From: Oscheius sp. JU75 | Lineage: Eukaryota > Nematoda > Chromadorea > Rhabditida > Rhabditidae | DNA length: 64,000 nucleotides | Assembly: GCA_037178855.1 (NCBI GenBank) | Contig: JASJZC010000004.1 | Location: 4,898,001-4,962,000 of the forward strand | Reading direction: 5' to 3' | Shown: piece by piece, positions 25,545-37,100 of the stretch | Position numbering within the stretch: the first letter of the stretch is position 1 | Layout: each line of letters begins with the position of its first letter | Notes under the pieces: model-generated | What the model was told of the DNA's origin: nothing | Databases searched by the model: none | Seen by the model: only the letters and a program-made list of their open reading frames with translations | Program-made: the position numbers and the translations under genes

Positions 25545-26781
25545 ATGCTTCTTCTATTTCTGCTTCTTGGATTTTCCAATGGTACTATTCCTTTTGCTAA
25601 ATCTACGATACTTATAGCTGAAATCCCGGTTTTTGCCGGTCATTTGAAGGAGGAGAATCTGATCGAGTACGTGAATTTCAAGCAGGATCTGTTCAAGGCG
25701 TCGAAATGCAACTACTCGGAGGAGGAGAAGAGGGCCAGGGTCATGAGCGGGAAGTTCAAGACTGTCCCGAGGCCTGAGGAGGTTTCGAACGAGGTTCAGT
25801 GGAACATAAAAAAAGCTATCCCAGAGAGGTGAGTCACTATCTCTCTGTCTCCGTTTCATCACTGTTCCTGTTCGAGATTCGAACGGTTTCAGCTTCGACT
25901 CCCGAATCCAATGGCCGAACTGCAATACGATTAAGTTCATCTACGATCAAGGACAGGTACGTTTCCTTGTCTTTTACGTCGTATTCCCTTCCCTTATGAG
26001 CTTATCCAATGGAATCTTTCAGTGCGGAAGTTGTTGGAGTTTCTGCAGCGCTGAGGTAATGTCAGATCGGAGCTGTGTGGCCACTTCTCGACACATCGAG
26101 ATCAGTGCTGACGATGTGCTCTCTTGCTGTTCTGATTGTGGCAACGGGTATGGTTCTTTCTTGTCAGAGAGTGCGAAACTTCAGATGTGGCGGTGGCTGG
26201 CCAATGAAAGCTTTTAACTACTGGACAGGTTCCGGGATTGTTACCGGTGGTGGCTACAATTCTCACCGTGGATGCAAGCCGTACCAGATTGCGCCAGGAG
26301 GTCCAGCCATGACACCTGCTTGCAAGCAGACCTGTGAATCCGGCTACAGTACTCCCTATTCTCAAGACAAGCACTTTGGTCAGTTTGATGAATTTCGCTC
26401 ATAGGACTTGAGTGTTCCAGGGAAAGGAAGAGGCTACTTCATCAACAACAATGTGGTCTCGATCCAAAAGGAAATTATGGCTTACGGTCCTGTCACCGCT
26501 GTATTTGACGTCTACGGGGATTTCTATCAGTACAACAGCGGCATCTACATTGTATTTTCAACTTTAAGATTCAGTAACCATCGTGTTTTCAGCACACTGG
26601 AGGATCCTACTATGGCAGCCATTGTGTGAAGGTTCTCGGCTGGGGAGTGGACAACAGTGTGCCCTACTGGCTCGTGGCCAACAGCTGGGGACGGGCTTGG
26701 GGAGAGAATGGCTACTTTCGAATCAGAAGAGGGACGAACGAGTGTGGATTCGAGTCTCAGATGTCCGCGGCACATGCCTAA
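25545..26781 (+). CDS. Cathepsin B-like cysteine protease
   Basis: Papain-family (C1A) secreted protease, probably digestive. The signal peptide [13 protein letters not shown] spans the first exon. The propeptide contains [20 protein letters not shown]. The mature enzyme starts near [10 protein letters not shown]. The oxyanion Gln and catalytic Cys lie in [11 protein letters not shown], the His in [12 protein letters not shown] and the Asn in [17 protein letters not shown], so the triad is complete. [14 protein letters not shown] is the usual cathepsin B Cys cluster. After GCKPY the occluding loop is short and lacks the His-His pair that gives cathepsin B its dipeptidyl-carboxypeptidase activity, so endopeptidase action is likely. 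About seven exons, with introns of 35-60 nt. Stop is TAA at 26779. Confidence 0.93.
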
Positions 26782-26904
26782 CCTAATAATTTTCCTAATA
26801 ATGAATACAGTTCGAGTTTATAGTATAAGATAGAGGAGAGACATAGAGACAGAGCTCGAAAATCCAAGCAAACCTGGGTTCATAAGAAAATTCATTTCGC
26901 TATT

Positions 26905-27330
26905 TTAAATTCTACCCGCACTCGTCTCCTTGGGCGAGATGGCTCCCGGATCGTCGGCTGTCAGCTCGTCTTCACCGCAGCAATTGACGACCATCGGATT
27001 GTAGCGACTGGGAAAAAGCCACTTGAGCTCGTAGCTGGGAATGAAGGTCGGATCCTTGAGCGTGTCTGTCCAGTTGACGAAGACCTTCTGTTGACGCGTC
27101 AGCGCGGCTCCATGGATGCGGAACCATTCGCGGATGAAGTGCATCAGAAGGACGGAGAGACCGAGAGACAGTGGCCAGGGCAGCAACGCCAGCAGCGAGT
27201 TTAGAAGCAGGCTGACTAGTCCAAACGAGACGGCTGCAGCCACTGTTGCCTCGAATCGTCTTGCGGAGCTATTTAGACTGGCTTCCGCTTCCGTCGTCGT
27301 AGCACTCGAATAGTCGTCAAGCTCTTTCAT
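26905..27330 (-). CDS. Small membrane protein, 141 aa, unknown
   Basis: Single-exon frame starting MKELDDYSSATTTEAEASLN. A hydrophobic region from about residue 30 to 66 (VAAAVSFGLVSLLLNSLLAL, then LPWPLSLGLSVLLMHFI) could form two membrane helices with a Pro-Trp-Pro turn. The C-terminal half is soluble, with VNWTDTLKDPTFIPSYELKW and an MVVNCCGEDEL patch whose Cys pair might be acylated. A GATTTTAG acceptor about 27 nt before the ATG supports a trans-spliced gene. No family recognised. Confidence 0.6.
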   Translation of the reverse strand: MKELDDYSSATTTEAEASLNSSARRFEATVAAAVSFGLVSLLLNSLLALLPWPLSLGLSVLLMHFIREWFRIHGAALTRQQKVFVNWTDTLKDPTFIPSYELKWLFPSRYNPMVVNCCGEDELTADDPGAISPKETSAGRI

Positions 27331-27745
27331 CGAAAACGTCGGCTTGACGATGCCACTAAAATCAGACTTTAAGAAAGTGTAAGGTAAGGTGCGGTATCCA
27401 AACCCAACCCTGATCGTTCAGAAACTGGTAGCGCCGCTTAGCCACTACGCCACGGAAAGTTGCAAATGGACCAAGTAGCTAAAGACACACTCTTCCGGGA
27501 ATTCCTTAACCCTCGAATTTTTGACGTGAGTCATGAATTTGAGTCGTCCTATCGGACTGGCAGTCCGCAGCAGAAATTAACTCGAGTTCGAAGTTTTTCT
27601 TTGCTTCGATTCAAATTGCTTTCACTCAATTAGACACTTTCAAACAGAAACTTCGAAAGCTTGTTTTGAAAAGTTTTATGTTTTAGAGCAAAAGTAGCCA
27701 AATATAAATGAAATTCATTTGACAAGAAGAACCACTTCGAGAGCG
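27331..27745. other. Divergent spacer with tRNA-like relic
   Basis: Upstream of two divergent genes. On the minus strand near 27389-27456 is a tRNA-like stretch: GGCGTAGTGGCTAAGCGG resembles an A box and GGTTTGGATACC a B box. Stems do not close well, so it looks like a degenerate copy rather than an active gene. Confidence 0.3.
27389..27456 (-). repeat. tRNA-like relic
   Basis: On the minus strand CGTGGCGTAGTGGCTAAGCG and a later GGTTTGGATACC resemble Pol III A and B boxes at tRNA spacing, but acceptor and T stems do not pair. Confidence 0.3.
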
Positions 27746-28442
27746 ATGGATGTTCCCGTGAAATTGGATGCCAACCACGTCCGTTTCGCCTTCATCTCTC
27801 TTCTGGACAAGCGCGGGAGGGCCTTCGTCGACAGGAAAGACAGACTGACCTTCACAAAGCAGTTCTACGAGGAGATGGGCATGATGAACAATATCGCTGA
27901 GCACAAGAATACCATCAGCAGCATCTACAAGGGACTCAAGGTGAGTATTCTTTTTATTGGACAGAGTGACAGTGACGTTAGACATCATAAGCCGATGTTT
28001 CTTTCAGTCCCAAGTCTGTCCAGCTTTCATGAGAGAGGACGAGGAGCTAGTCAAGATGTACTACCGAGTGAGCAGGACCTACCAGTCGAATCTGCTGAAC
28101 GAGGAGAAAGCAGAGCCAGCGAGAAAGAGAAAATTTGTGGAGACGAAGAAGGATCGTTTCCTATCGGTCATCAGACAGATGGAAGAGAACGAAACAAAGG
28201 AGCTGCAAGCCAAGATGGAGCCAATAGATATGACTTTCATCCCATCCGAAGGCCAGTCACCGATCCGACACGATCTCGAGCAGATGAAGTGTTCCCTCTT
28301 GACCGAGTCGGCCAGAATCAGGAAAGTTGTCAAAGAGCAGGAGGAGATGATTTTGGAGTTTGATTTGATGATCCGTCGCATTGATGAGATGCTGAAGAAG
28401 CCCACTTCCCAGGCCACCCTCTCCGAGTTACTTAATATGTAA
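27746..28442 (+). CDS. Coiled-coil protein, about 209 aa, unknown
   Basis: Two exons (27746-27940 and 28008-28442) joined in phase. The first part MDVPVKLDANHVRFAFISLL and FTKQFYEEMGMMNNIAEHK is helical. The second is rich in heptad-like charged helices (KKDRFLSVIRQMEENETKEL, SARIRKVVKEQEEMILEFDL) and ends TSQATLSELLNM. No membrane segment or signal peptide. AATAAAG follows the stop by about 10 nt. The next gene on the same strand begins 108 bp later, a spacing typical of nematode operons. Could be a kinetochore- or complex-type scaffold, but I do not recognise it. Confidence 0.7.
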
Positions 28443-28550
28443 CTTTTGTCCAATAAAGATTTTTAGACCATTTGTTCTTCTAACCCCTCGTGACCATGAA
28501 CAATACTATTGTTCTGCTGTTCAGGCCAAAAACTGTTCTCAGTCTTCGGA

Positions 28551-29842
28551 ATGTTCCGACTCTTGCTTGTCCTTTTCTCCTTGGTTTCTGGGCAGGATCC
28601 AGAGATCCGGATGACTGTTGTGAGTTTTGTACCCAGGGAAAGACGAAGAGTCTTCAGCCTGAAATCATTGCCAGATGGGGCTACCCAGTGGAGACGCATA
28701 GCGTGACTACGGAGGATGGGTACGTCTTAACTCTTCATAGGATTCCACATGGGAGGAATGAGACAGAGAAAAGTACGAAACGAGTTGTCTTCCTGCAACA
28801 TGGACTCTTGGCCTCGAGTTCGACGTGGATAACAAATCTTCCTCACCTGTCCTTGGGTAAGAGTATAAGAAAGATAAAGAGACATTACGAGAGTACAGAT
28901 GTCTTTCAGGATTTATCCTGGCAGACGCCGGTTTCGATGTTTGGATGGGCAACAGCCGTGGAAACATCTACAGCAAGAGTCACACAACAGTATCCGAGGA
29001 ATCAAACGAGTTCTGGCAATTCAGTTGGCAAGAAATGGCCGAGTATGATCTGCAAGCTTCGATAGACTACGTGCTAAAAGAGACAGATCGAAAGGAACTC
29101 GACTATGTTGGTCATTCACAAGGAACACTGATAATGTTCTCAAAACTGGCTGAGGATGAGAACTTCAACGAGAAGATAAGACAGTTTCACGCTTTGGCTC
29201 CGGTCGTGTCTGTTGGATACGTTCAAGGAGCATTGAAACGTTTGGCCTGGTTGGGAGCTGATACCTGGGTCGAATTGGGGAATCTTGCTGTACACTTGAG
29301 AGGGAACAGCTTGCTGACAGATATGCTCAAAGGACCTTGTTACGATGTGAGCGACAATGACTCCCTGAAACAACTGATTTCAGCCAGACGCTACCGACGT
29401 CTGTTTACGTCTTCTCGTCAACATCAATGGTCCCAGCACGAACCAGCTAAACATATCCAGAGTCCCTGTCTTTCTGAGTGACTACCCAGCCGGAACATCG
29501 AACCAGAATCTCATTCATTGGCTCCAGATGCTTCGTACTGGATTACATAGAAAGTACAATCATGGTTCCTGGAGAAACATTGACGTTTATGGAAGTGTCC
29601 ACCCTCCAATCTATGACATTTCGAAGATCAGAACTGACATGTATCTCTACTGGTCGGACTTCGATGCTTTAGCGAACCTGAAGGATATAACAAAGTATCT
29701 TTTGCCGAGACTACCGAAGGAGTATGTGAAGGGAAACTATCGACTGGACGGATTCAATCATGCTGATTTCGTATGGGGAGACTTAGCTGCTGAGACGGTT
29801 TACAAACCAATGATCAGGATTTTGAAGGCTCCTTCACAATGA
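28551..29842 (+). CDS. Lysosomal acid lipase-like (lipl family) lipase 1
   Basis: An alpha/beta-hydrolase that cleaves triglycerides or cholesteryl esters in the lysosome or gut lumen. The signal peptide [14 protein letters not shown] is followed by [20 protein letters not shown]. Then come [16 protein letters not shown] and [12 protein letters not shown]. The nucleophile is in YVGHSQGT, the likely acid in [13 protein letters not shown], and the His in [10 protein letters not shown], so the triad is intact. An intron at 29347-29383 (GTGAGC to TTTCAG) has no in-frame stop and looks coding at first sight. Splicing it out restores the frame to [20 protein letters not shown]. Introns also lie at about 28628-28670 and 28857-28909. 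Paralogue of the lipase at 42868. Confidence 0.93.
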
Positions 29843-30448
29843 ATGGATTCTGTGGAAGGGTGATAGTACAGACAGAGGCAAAGGCATAGGACTTATGTGT
29901 GCCAAAGGGATAGAAGCGCTTAAGGCTACGTGGAAAAAAAAACGAAAACAAAATCAATGGCTTTACACTGAAAGATTTTGACACAGGTTTCGTGTGGTTT
30001 TCTTTATCTAAAGCACAAAGTACAATAAATACGAGCTCAAGAGGTGAAAAGAAATGCGAAAAATGTCTGACAATCTTTCTTTACTGAAGCGCTAAAAAGC
30101 ATGGTGTCTGTCCGTCTGTCTGTCATGGTGTCCGCATAATTGTCTGTCAACACTAATACCCAAAAAAGCTGACAAGTTTTTTAATGTCCAGAGACAAGGA
30201 GGCAAATCAACTGTGAGGGCATCTTCTGTTACTAGGTATTCTTGCAGGCTATTTGAATTACAACAAACGAAAACCTGATGGAATACAACTCAGACAGTAG
30301 CTTCACTATTGTAGCAGAGTTATTTTGAAGCTCCTTTTTGCTAGTTGGACTCGCTTTTGCATGACTTCGAATAGTTTTGTCCTAGAATTCAAAACAAACA
30401 ACGAAAAGCTTCCACTTTTTGTATTTGTGCTGTAGCCAGCTGGTAGCT
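29843..30448. other. Intergenic, carries repeat copy A
   Basis: 3' flank of lipase 1 (AATAAA near 30024) and upstream flank of the GTPase-like gene. It contains one copy of the dispersed repeat described separately. No other feature recognised. Confidence 0.45.
30085..30192 (-). repeat. Dispersed repeat family, copy A
   Basis: On the plus strand this reads GGTGTCTGTCCGTCTGTC followed by TCATGGTGTCCGCATAATTG and CTGTCAACACTAATACC. Its reverse complement matches 34893-34998 closely over roughly 95 nt, with small indels. Confidence 0.75.
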
Positions 30449-31275
30449 ATGGCTGTCATCCGTGAAAGGTACATTTCTACCCCTGTCCCACTCAAAAACA
30501 TCTTCAGTCTGGACATCTCGTTCGTCAAGCTGATAGTGATCGGTGAGCCGCGAGTAGGCAAGACGTCGCTGATCCGCACGATGAAGGAAGGCCAATTCCG
30601 GGAGCAGTGGGACGACTGGGGTAAGGATCTCGTGCGCAAGATAATCTACTGGCCCGACGAGAAGATTTCACTACAGATGGGCAAGCTGCAATTCGACGAG
30701 CTGACAATTTTGCCCGAATGGGCTCAGGAGGCCAAAGGAGTCCTTCTGCTCTACGATAATGACGACAAGGAGACTCTGAACGGCGTCATGAACAAGGTCC
30801 CTCTCTCTCTCTCCTTACAACCATCTTTCAGTGGTACCATCTGGTGAATCGTCATTTCGCCCACGTGCCGCTCTGGCTGATCCGAACCAAAGCAGATGAG
30901 CCCTCGGACAAAATTTGGAGAGAAGGCCAGAAGCTGCGACAGGCGATGCACGCGTCGGGCTACTTCTATTGTTCCGCGAAAAAGATGGAAGGAGTGAACG
31001 AGATGTTCACGGAAGTTCTGAAGAGTCTGCGGCTACAGGAGGTAAAGAAGACGACGGATGTGGCCAATGACCCGCTGAATGCCGCGAGCTCGATGGCCTG
31101 TTTCGGCATCATGCTCACAAATTCGGGTCCTCTCTTCCGACAGGGCTTCTCGAATCTATACGAATGCATCAGGAATCCGCAGGCCTTCGCTCGACAGAAG
31201 AAGACTATTCAGGGCTATTTGCCCTTCCTCAACTTTGGACTGCCGAAGGACATTGACGAGGATAGGAAGACATAA
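30449..31275 (+). CDS. Atypical Ras-like small GTPase
   Basis: The P-loop is GEPRVGKTS in the context FVKLIVIGEPRVGKTSLIRT. The G4 motif TKAD (LWLIRTKADEP) and the G5 SAK (YFYCSAKKMEG) are present. The G3 region is abnormal: where DxxG with a catalytic Gln is expected the sequence reads LQFDELTILPEWAQEAKG, so GTP hydrolysis may be impaired. Exons are separated by introns at about 30469-30510 (42 nt, in phase either way) and 30796-30831. A C-terminal extension (SMACFGIMLTNSGPLFRQGF and onward) lacks a CaaX box and ends in DEDRKT. It belongs to the Rab/Ras superfamily but I cannot place it in a named subfamily. Confidence 0.75.
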
Positions 31276-31644
31276 AGACAAGATACATATGGTACGAGTA
31301 AACAATAGACACAATCTTTCTTTTCCCTCCCTCTGTCTCTCTTTGTTAAATAAGACACATGAAGAATCTGTACTACACTTTTTTTTGGCTAGAGATTATC
31401 TTAAAATCACACGATTCTGTGACCCGGCTGCACAGATCAGAGAGACTGGATGAAGGGGAATATACACATTTTACAGTTACCGGCTACTGAAACGAGACTC
31501 TATTTGGGGGCAGTTGATACATGCGGGGATATACACAGGGATAGAGAGAGATACAGATCTGTCACAGTGAATTCGATCCCTCTGAAAAAAGGAGTCCAAT
31601 CTACTGTGACAGTACAAAAGAGACAAACTAGGGAGAAACTAGAA
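31276..31644. other. Convergent intergenic region
   Basis: 3' flanks of the GTPase-like and DCAF4 genes. A CT-rich run lies near 31318-31342. No gene recognised. Confidence 0.35.
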
Positions 31645-34135
31645 CTAGAGACCTAGCTGATGTACATTGATGCTGGAACCGGTGGCTACGACCAGAGCCG
31701 TATTGCCCACTTGTCCACCCCAGCTTTCGCTGTATGCTATACGCGGGAATTCGGAATTGGTGGTGAGGGCTTGAGGAGGGGGAAGTTCACATAGCAGCTC
31801 GCCTGACGAGATGGACCAGCCACGCGTACAGCCGTCTGAGCCGACTGAAAGAGAAAAGTTATGTTTGACCCTTTAGGAAGTTGATTGTTTGAAGGCCACC
31901 TGTTTGTCTGGAGATCGACTCGAACTATGGTTCAGATATAGGTTTCACCTAGAAGTTTTATCTCTTGACTACCTGTTCCAGCTAACTTGTGACTAAAGTT
32001 TGACTTTTTTCAGACTACTGTTCTATGAACTCTTGTTTTCTGTGACTAGACAACTTTCGTCCTTCTATCACACAACAATGCGACCCTGTTAGGAATTGTT
32101 TTTGTCTGAGTATGAGTTTCGGTATCTAACAAAATATGAAACCTAAATACAACAAAACTCACCAGCAAAGACGAATCGTTCCTCGCTGTCCACAATGCAG
32201 GACAGCTTGTATCCCTCATTCTTATGACCCCCATACTCCAGGATAGGTCGTGTTTTCTGTCTCAAGTCCCACAACTTCAGATGCCCATCGAAGGCCTGAG
32301 TCAGTACGTGATCTCTGTACTGACTCTGCAGAGGCTGTGCGAAGCAGCACTTCTTTGTGTCAGGCCAGTCCGTCTCATCGTTGTCGATGCAATGCTTGCT
32401 GTACATCCGGAGATCCGAGCACATGACGTTTCTGCCCCGAGGACACATGATGATGATGTTCCCATCGGCTGAGAACTTTTGACAGACGACCTGCTTGCCT
32501 CTGGTCGAGATCAGGAACTTTTTTTCTGTGACGATGTCACAGATTCGGGCGGAATCCTCGAGTCCTAATGATATGTACATTTTGTTGGGGGACCAGCCAC
32601 AGCTCCAGATGTGATCAGAGGCTGTCCAATCGATATTGTAGATTGGACTGTCCAGCGTCACGTCATTCTCTGGATTACTCCATTCGGCCAGAGGATGTAG
32701 CAATACGTTACAGCGCGACCGGAGCTGGTTCCGTTTGAACCTAGAGCAGAAATAGAGAGAGCGTAAGAGTTTACATACATTGTCGAGGCTGTCACATAGA
32801 GACAGCCCGTAACCTCGGAGTCAATCGGAGCTATACACATATCGACAATCTCCGGCTCTGCGATTCCGACACTGTTGGCACTCTGATCAAATAGGAGACC
32901 CATCGTGTTCTGGAGACTCGAGTCGTCTCTTTCCAGACGATGGTAGGCTTCACTGAAAACAAAGAATATAGCAAAAATATCCTAAATAACGAACTCGCTC
33001 ATCACGGTCTTGTCAGGACTGCGCGCCACTTTCGGAGTATTGCGCGACGCCGTGAAAATCAAGATCACCAGGAAACATTCCTCTGCTCATGAGGTATCTC
33101 ACAGTTTTTCTTACACCAAGAACTTCAAAATTACACCAAACACGCCAGGAAAGTTCAAAACTAAGGCTGGTTTATTGAATCAGCTCGAGTTTGATCCCTC
33201 ACTTGATATAGCTTCTATTTTTAATTTCAAACTCACTTTCGAAGAGTCTTGTCCACCGACACATTGAGACAGTTGCTGAAAGCAACCCCGTTTGCTCCCC
33301 AGCATCCGAAGAGACTTGTCCCGTCTTGGGAAACTGACAGAAATTTGCAGCCAGTGAGGTCATCGTAGGTAAAAGTGTTCTGAAATTACTCTTTTGATAG
33401 TAAAGAAACTGTAAGATACCACAATGTCGTGAACGGAATGGGGTGAATCCTGGATTGAAGTCAGCCTGGACTCAGCCATCTTCCTTTCCATTTGTTCGGC
33501 TGATAGGCAGCCTCGTTGAATCCCTGAAGAGTAGCAGTATGTCAGAAAGAACGAAACTAACTAGATTGGAGAGAAGTCAAAGACTTGGTCCCAGTGCGTT
33601 TCCTGACAGCCTCTCGGTGTTTTTCGACATCGACCATCAAATTTTGCTGTTTCTGCTTGGCTTCCAGATCCGATTTGTTGTATCCAGAGATTCCGGACTG
33701 GTCGGAGGCGATGGCAAAGTACTTCCCACGAACTTGATCAAAGTACATCCCCGGAATCTCAGGGACAGTTTGGGAAGGCATTTGGGTAGACGACTCAGGG
33801 CGACCACCTTGTCGGTGACCTCGCCGCTGTCTCCCACGGTTGTTCTGAAAAAGGGATTCGGATAGAGAAAACGGGATCTGGCAGTAATTGGATAAAAAAG
33901 TAAGAGGACTCACACTCCGATGCTGGTACGACGGGGTCAGGTGCTGTTCTTCGGGTCGTTCGCCTTAAACGGTACACATTAGAAGTCTCTCTTTTTTAAT
34001 GTCAATATCTCTCTTCTTTGACTCACCATGGCTCTCCGTCGGTCGTCTCCTCCTCTTCCCGCCTCTTCTGTTTCCATTCCAGGTGTTTGGCTTGTAGCTG
34101 CTCGTCTCTAAGCAGTTCCGTTGTCTATTTGACAT
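31645..34135 (-). CDS. DCAF4: DCAF4-like WD40 protein
   Basis: DCAF4 is a WD40 substrate receptor for the DDB1-CUL4 ubiquitin ligase. The N-terminus MSNRQRNCLETSSYK is followed by a basic RRGGKRRRR patch. Next comes the diagnostic PEIPGMYFDQVRGKYFAIAS with a charged helix (KSDLEAKQKQQNLMVDVEK). WD repeats follow with WTASDHIWSCGWSPNKMYIS, HVLTQAFDGHLKLWDLRQKT and FAGSDGCTRGWSISSGELL. The C-terminal IPxVAFS-like block is EFPRIAYSESWGGQ. The order fits human DCAF4. About eight exons. The start is the second ATG at 34135; the one at 34140 is out of frame and stops quickly. Confidence 0.78.
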
Positions 34136-37100
34136 CTCATGCGCACTGAAACTGTCTGGTTGTGGTTCAAAACCCGAGGAAGAGATGTTTCTCAGTTAGA
34201 GAAGACTTCAAAACCACGTGGAATTACAGTCAAAGGACTGATAGGTCCTAGGAAAAACAACAGAAAAAGTCACATGCCGATCAGTGCCAGGCCCCCCGCG
34301 TCCCAATGAAAATGGTCCGGCAATGGCAATTGCGTACCGTAGAAAAGAATATGTATTCGAAAAAGAAGGATTTTAGAAAGGGCATAGCCGAAAGGAATAA
34401 GTGGAAATTGCGAGCAGAAAGAACCAAAACAAAAGTATGGTTGGAAGCGAAGTACTTTCAAAATCTCTGCTTGTGAAATCCCATGCAACTATTGCTATCC
34501 TAGTGGCAAGTACAGGCTGAAGTTCCGATAAGGTATGTGTAAAAATGAGATCAATTGGTGGTTTTGTGAATTACCTTGCCTATAGAGTGCAAACCGTACA
34601 AGTTTGGGTAATTCTTTCGCGTGAACACGGAACTAACATAAGTCGAGATCTGACTCGGTGTATTAGCTGTCGTTGTGGAACCAATGAGTATTTCTCTTCC
34701 TTATTTCTGTCTCTCAAAAAAAAGGAAATCGGTAGTATATATCAATGGTCTACCGGTTTTTGAACTGTCAAACTATGGATGTTTGTGTATAGAACCAGCC
34801 GCCAACGACAGCTTTGCTCTTGGCTTAAAATTGATAACAGGCGGATCCGCCGCTTCCTAATAGCAGTTTCCAGTTGACTTGCCTTCCTGTTTCTTGACAT
34901 GAAATGACTTGTCAAATTTTTTTTTGGTATTAGTGTTGACAGGCAATTGTGCGGACACCATGACAGACAGAAGGGACGGACACCACTGCGTTTTGGTAAA
35001 AAAAAAAAGATAGAATCATTAAACTCCCAAGGGCATTGACTATCTGGATTTCTCCTAAAGTTATCAAACTATAGTGCTTTGGTCATGAATACGGGTCAAG
35101 AAACCGGTCTTGGTCTGGTCTAATACTAATACTGATCTTGACGGACTTCCTAAGAAGTTCTAGATAAAAGAGCCGGATGCTGATGAGCTCACACACCTGC
35201 TGCGCTTGTAACTTTACAATTAAATCGGAGATAGACCCAATAATCTTCTGGGCGATAATGAATGGTTGATATGGTCATTGCTCGTTGACACTCTTAAGAA
35301 ATCAAAGCTCTACCTGAGTGTGAGGAAACTTGACAAGAAAGGCTGAGACAAGAAAGATAGTGGGAATTGCAAACACTGGTTACACGTCTTGAATGACTCG
35401 GATTTCCCATGACACTTTTCAATTATTACGTTTCAATATCCGGGTCCGGCCTGTGAAACAGTCAAAACAAACATTTTTCTTGACTGTTCGACAGCAATTT
35501 TTAAGCTCATTTTTCACCCAGCTGCGCGGTGAGTACAGGTGCACATCACTGTTTAAGAGAGATGCTTCGTTTCTAAGTTGTCACAAGTCAATTTCGCACC
35601 TGTCTCTTGTTCTCCCCCATCTCCTCCCCAAGAACAACTGTCTTTTGACGTTCACAATCCCGCCGTCTCTTTACTGTCGTGATCACGAATTAAATGTACG
35701 CGCGGACCAGATGGGATCCCATTCGCCTGTCAGCAATTCATTTAGGACGCTAGCTGACCTTGGTCCATCCTCATTCCCGCAGCGCCCAAATTTATAAATT
35801 CCAGATCTCTGATAGTCTCTTTTCTTGAAACAGAACCTGTGATCAAAGTAGATTGAGGTCAGGGACTATCAGTTCGTTTCCGTTATGCAAATGAGCCCAC
35901 TTACAGGTCGCGCGCGCTCTATTTGCGACCGGGCATTCAATCCGACCAGGCGGGTCCTTTCACCCCAAACAGTCATTGCCATCTCTGACTTTGGTCTATC
36001 GATCATCCTCTCTTCTCTCTAAGGAACTGTCTTTTCGTGGGTATCGCATTTCTCTGAGGTCCACCTGAAGCCGGTTCACGAGCAACTGACTCACCTTTCT
36101 GGCCTCATATCTCTGTCTTTCACTACAAACTGAAACATTCGTTCCAGATTATTCTTAATAGCTAGAATTGGAGTGTTCGGAGAAAAGTTACAAAGTTTGT
36201 AAAGTTTGAAGTCGAGAGACAATAGAAAAGGTTTGCTAATAGTTTGCGAAACTATTGAGGCTATGGGGTAAACTACTAGCCTTGGAAGTGACCACTGCCT
36301 GTCTCTCTCCGAACTGAGAGTCGATCCAGACAAAATCTCCAGGAACAAGATGACTCTCGTTGTAATGCTATCGTGTTGACACTCATCCTCTGCTCCCGTC
36401 AAGCTTGTTCTCAGCTGCTTTTCGCGTTTTGCGTGTACCACTCTCTGGCCAGGACAACAGGGCTTCATTCATTTATGGCTCACAGCTGGCTGATTCATCC
36501 CACAACAGTGTGAGAGGGGCGATAAGCATCGCGCCATTGATCCCTCGCCCTCCCGCACATACCCAACCCGCTCTAAACTTTTCTGCCCGGCTTTGACACG
36601 TGTGGTTTTGGTTGAAAACAGTACGTTCCAACAGTACATTTCTGCTGTTTAGAATCGTTTAATATGACTGTGATATGACACTTTGATGACCCCTGTAAAC
36701 AGTGACACCTCACCATTTCCCTGATGACATGGCTGGCAAACATTTCTAGCCAGCTGGGCAACGAATCTTCTATTTCATTCTACGTTCGCTTGGCTTTCTT
36801 TTAGCTTTCCCCAGATCCAGGTTTACCTCAATCGTTCCTCCTCGCTCTCCCGTAAAGAACATTTCTTATCAAAACTTTCCGATAATGGCAAATCGACGCC
36901 TTTGCAGCCATTTTTCATCTCGTAAAAGTTCTTTTCGTACAGCTCGCCCTTTCCATTCACACTGATTCAGAGACATTCGGAGCTTCTGTCCAGTCTTTCC
37001 GCTCAATTCACGCGGTTCTTCTGCCTCTTGTATTGTTTGGCAGCTCGATTTTTCACCAAATTGTAATACTGCTATCCAGAGCTCTTCAGCAAGCTAATAT

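Noticed and set aside
34592-34622. Minus-strand AATTACCCAAACTTG resembles the nematode SL1 leader core AATTACCCAAG.
   Set aside because: Only about ten bases match, the 3' part differs, and I see no Sm site or stem layout of an SL RNA gene nor a 5S rRNA unit nearby.
36091-36468. Minus-strand frame of about 125 codons in the 3.4-kb spacer.
   Set aside because: No splice or start evidence and no family resemblance; probably chance.
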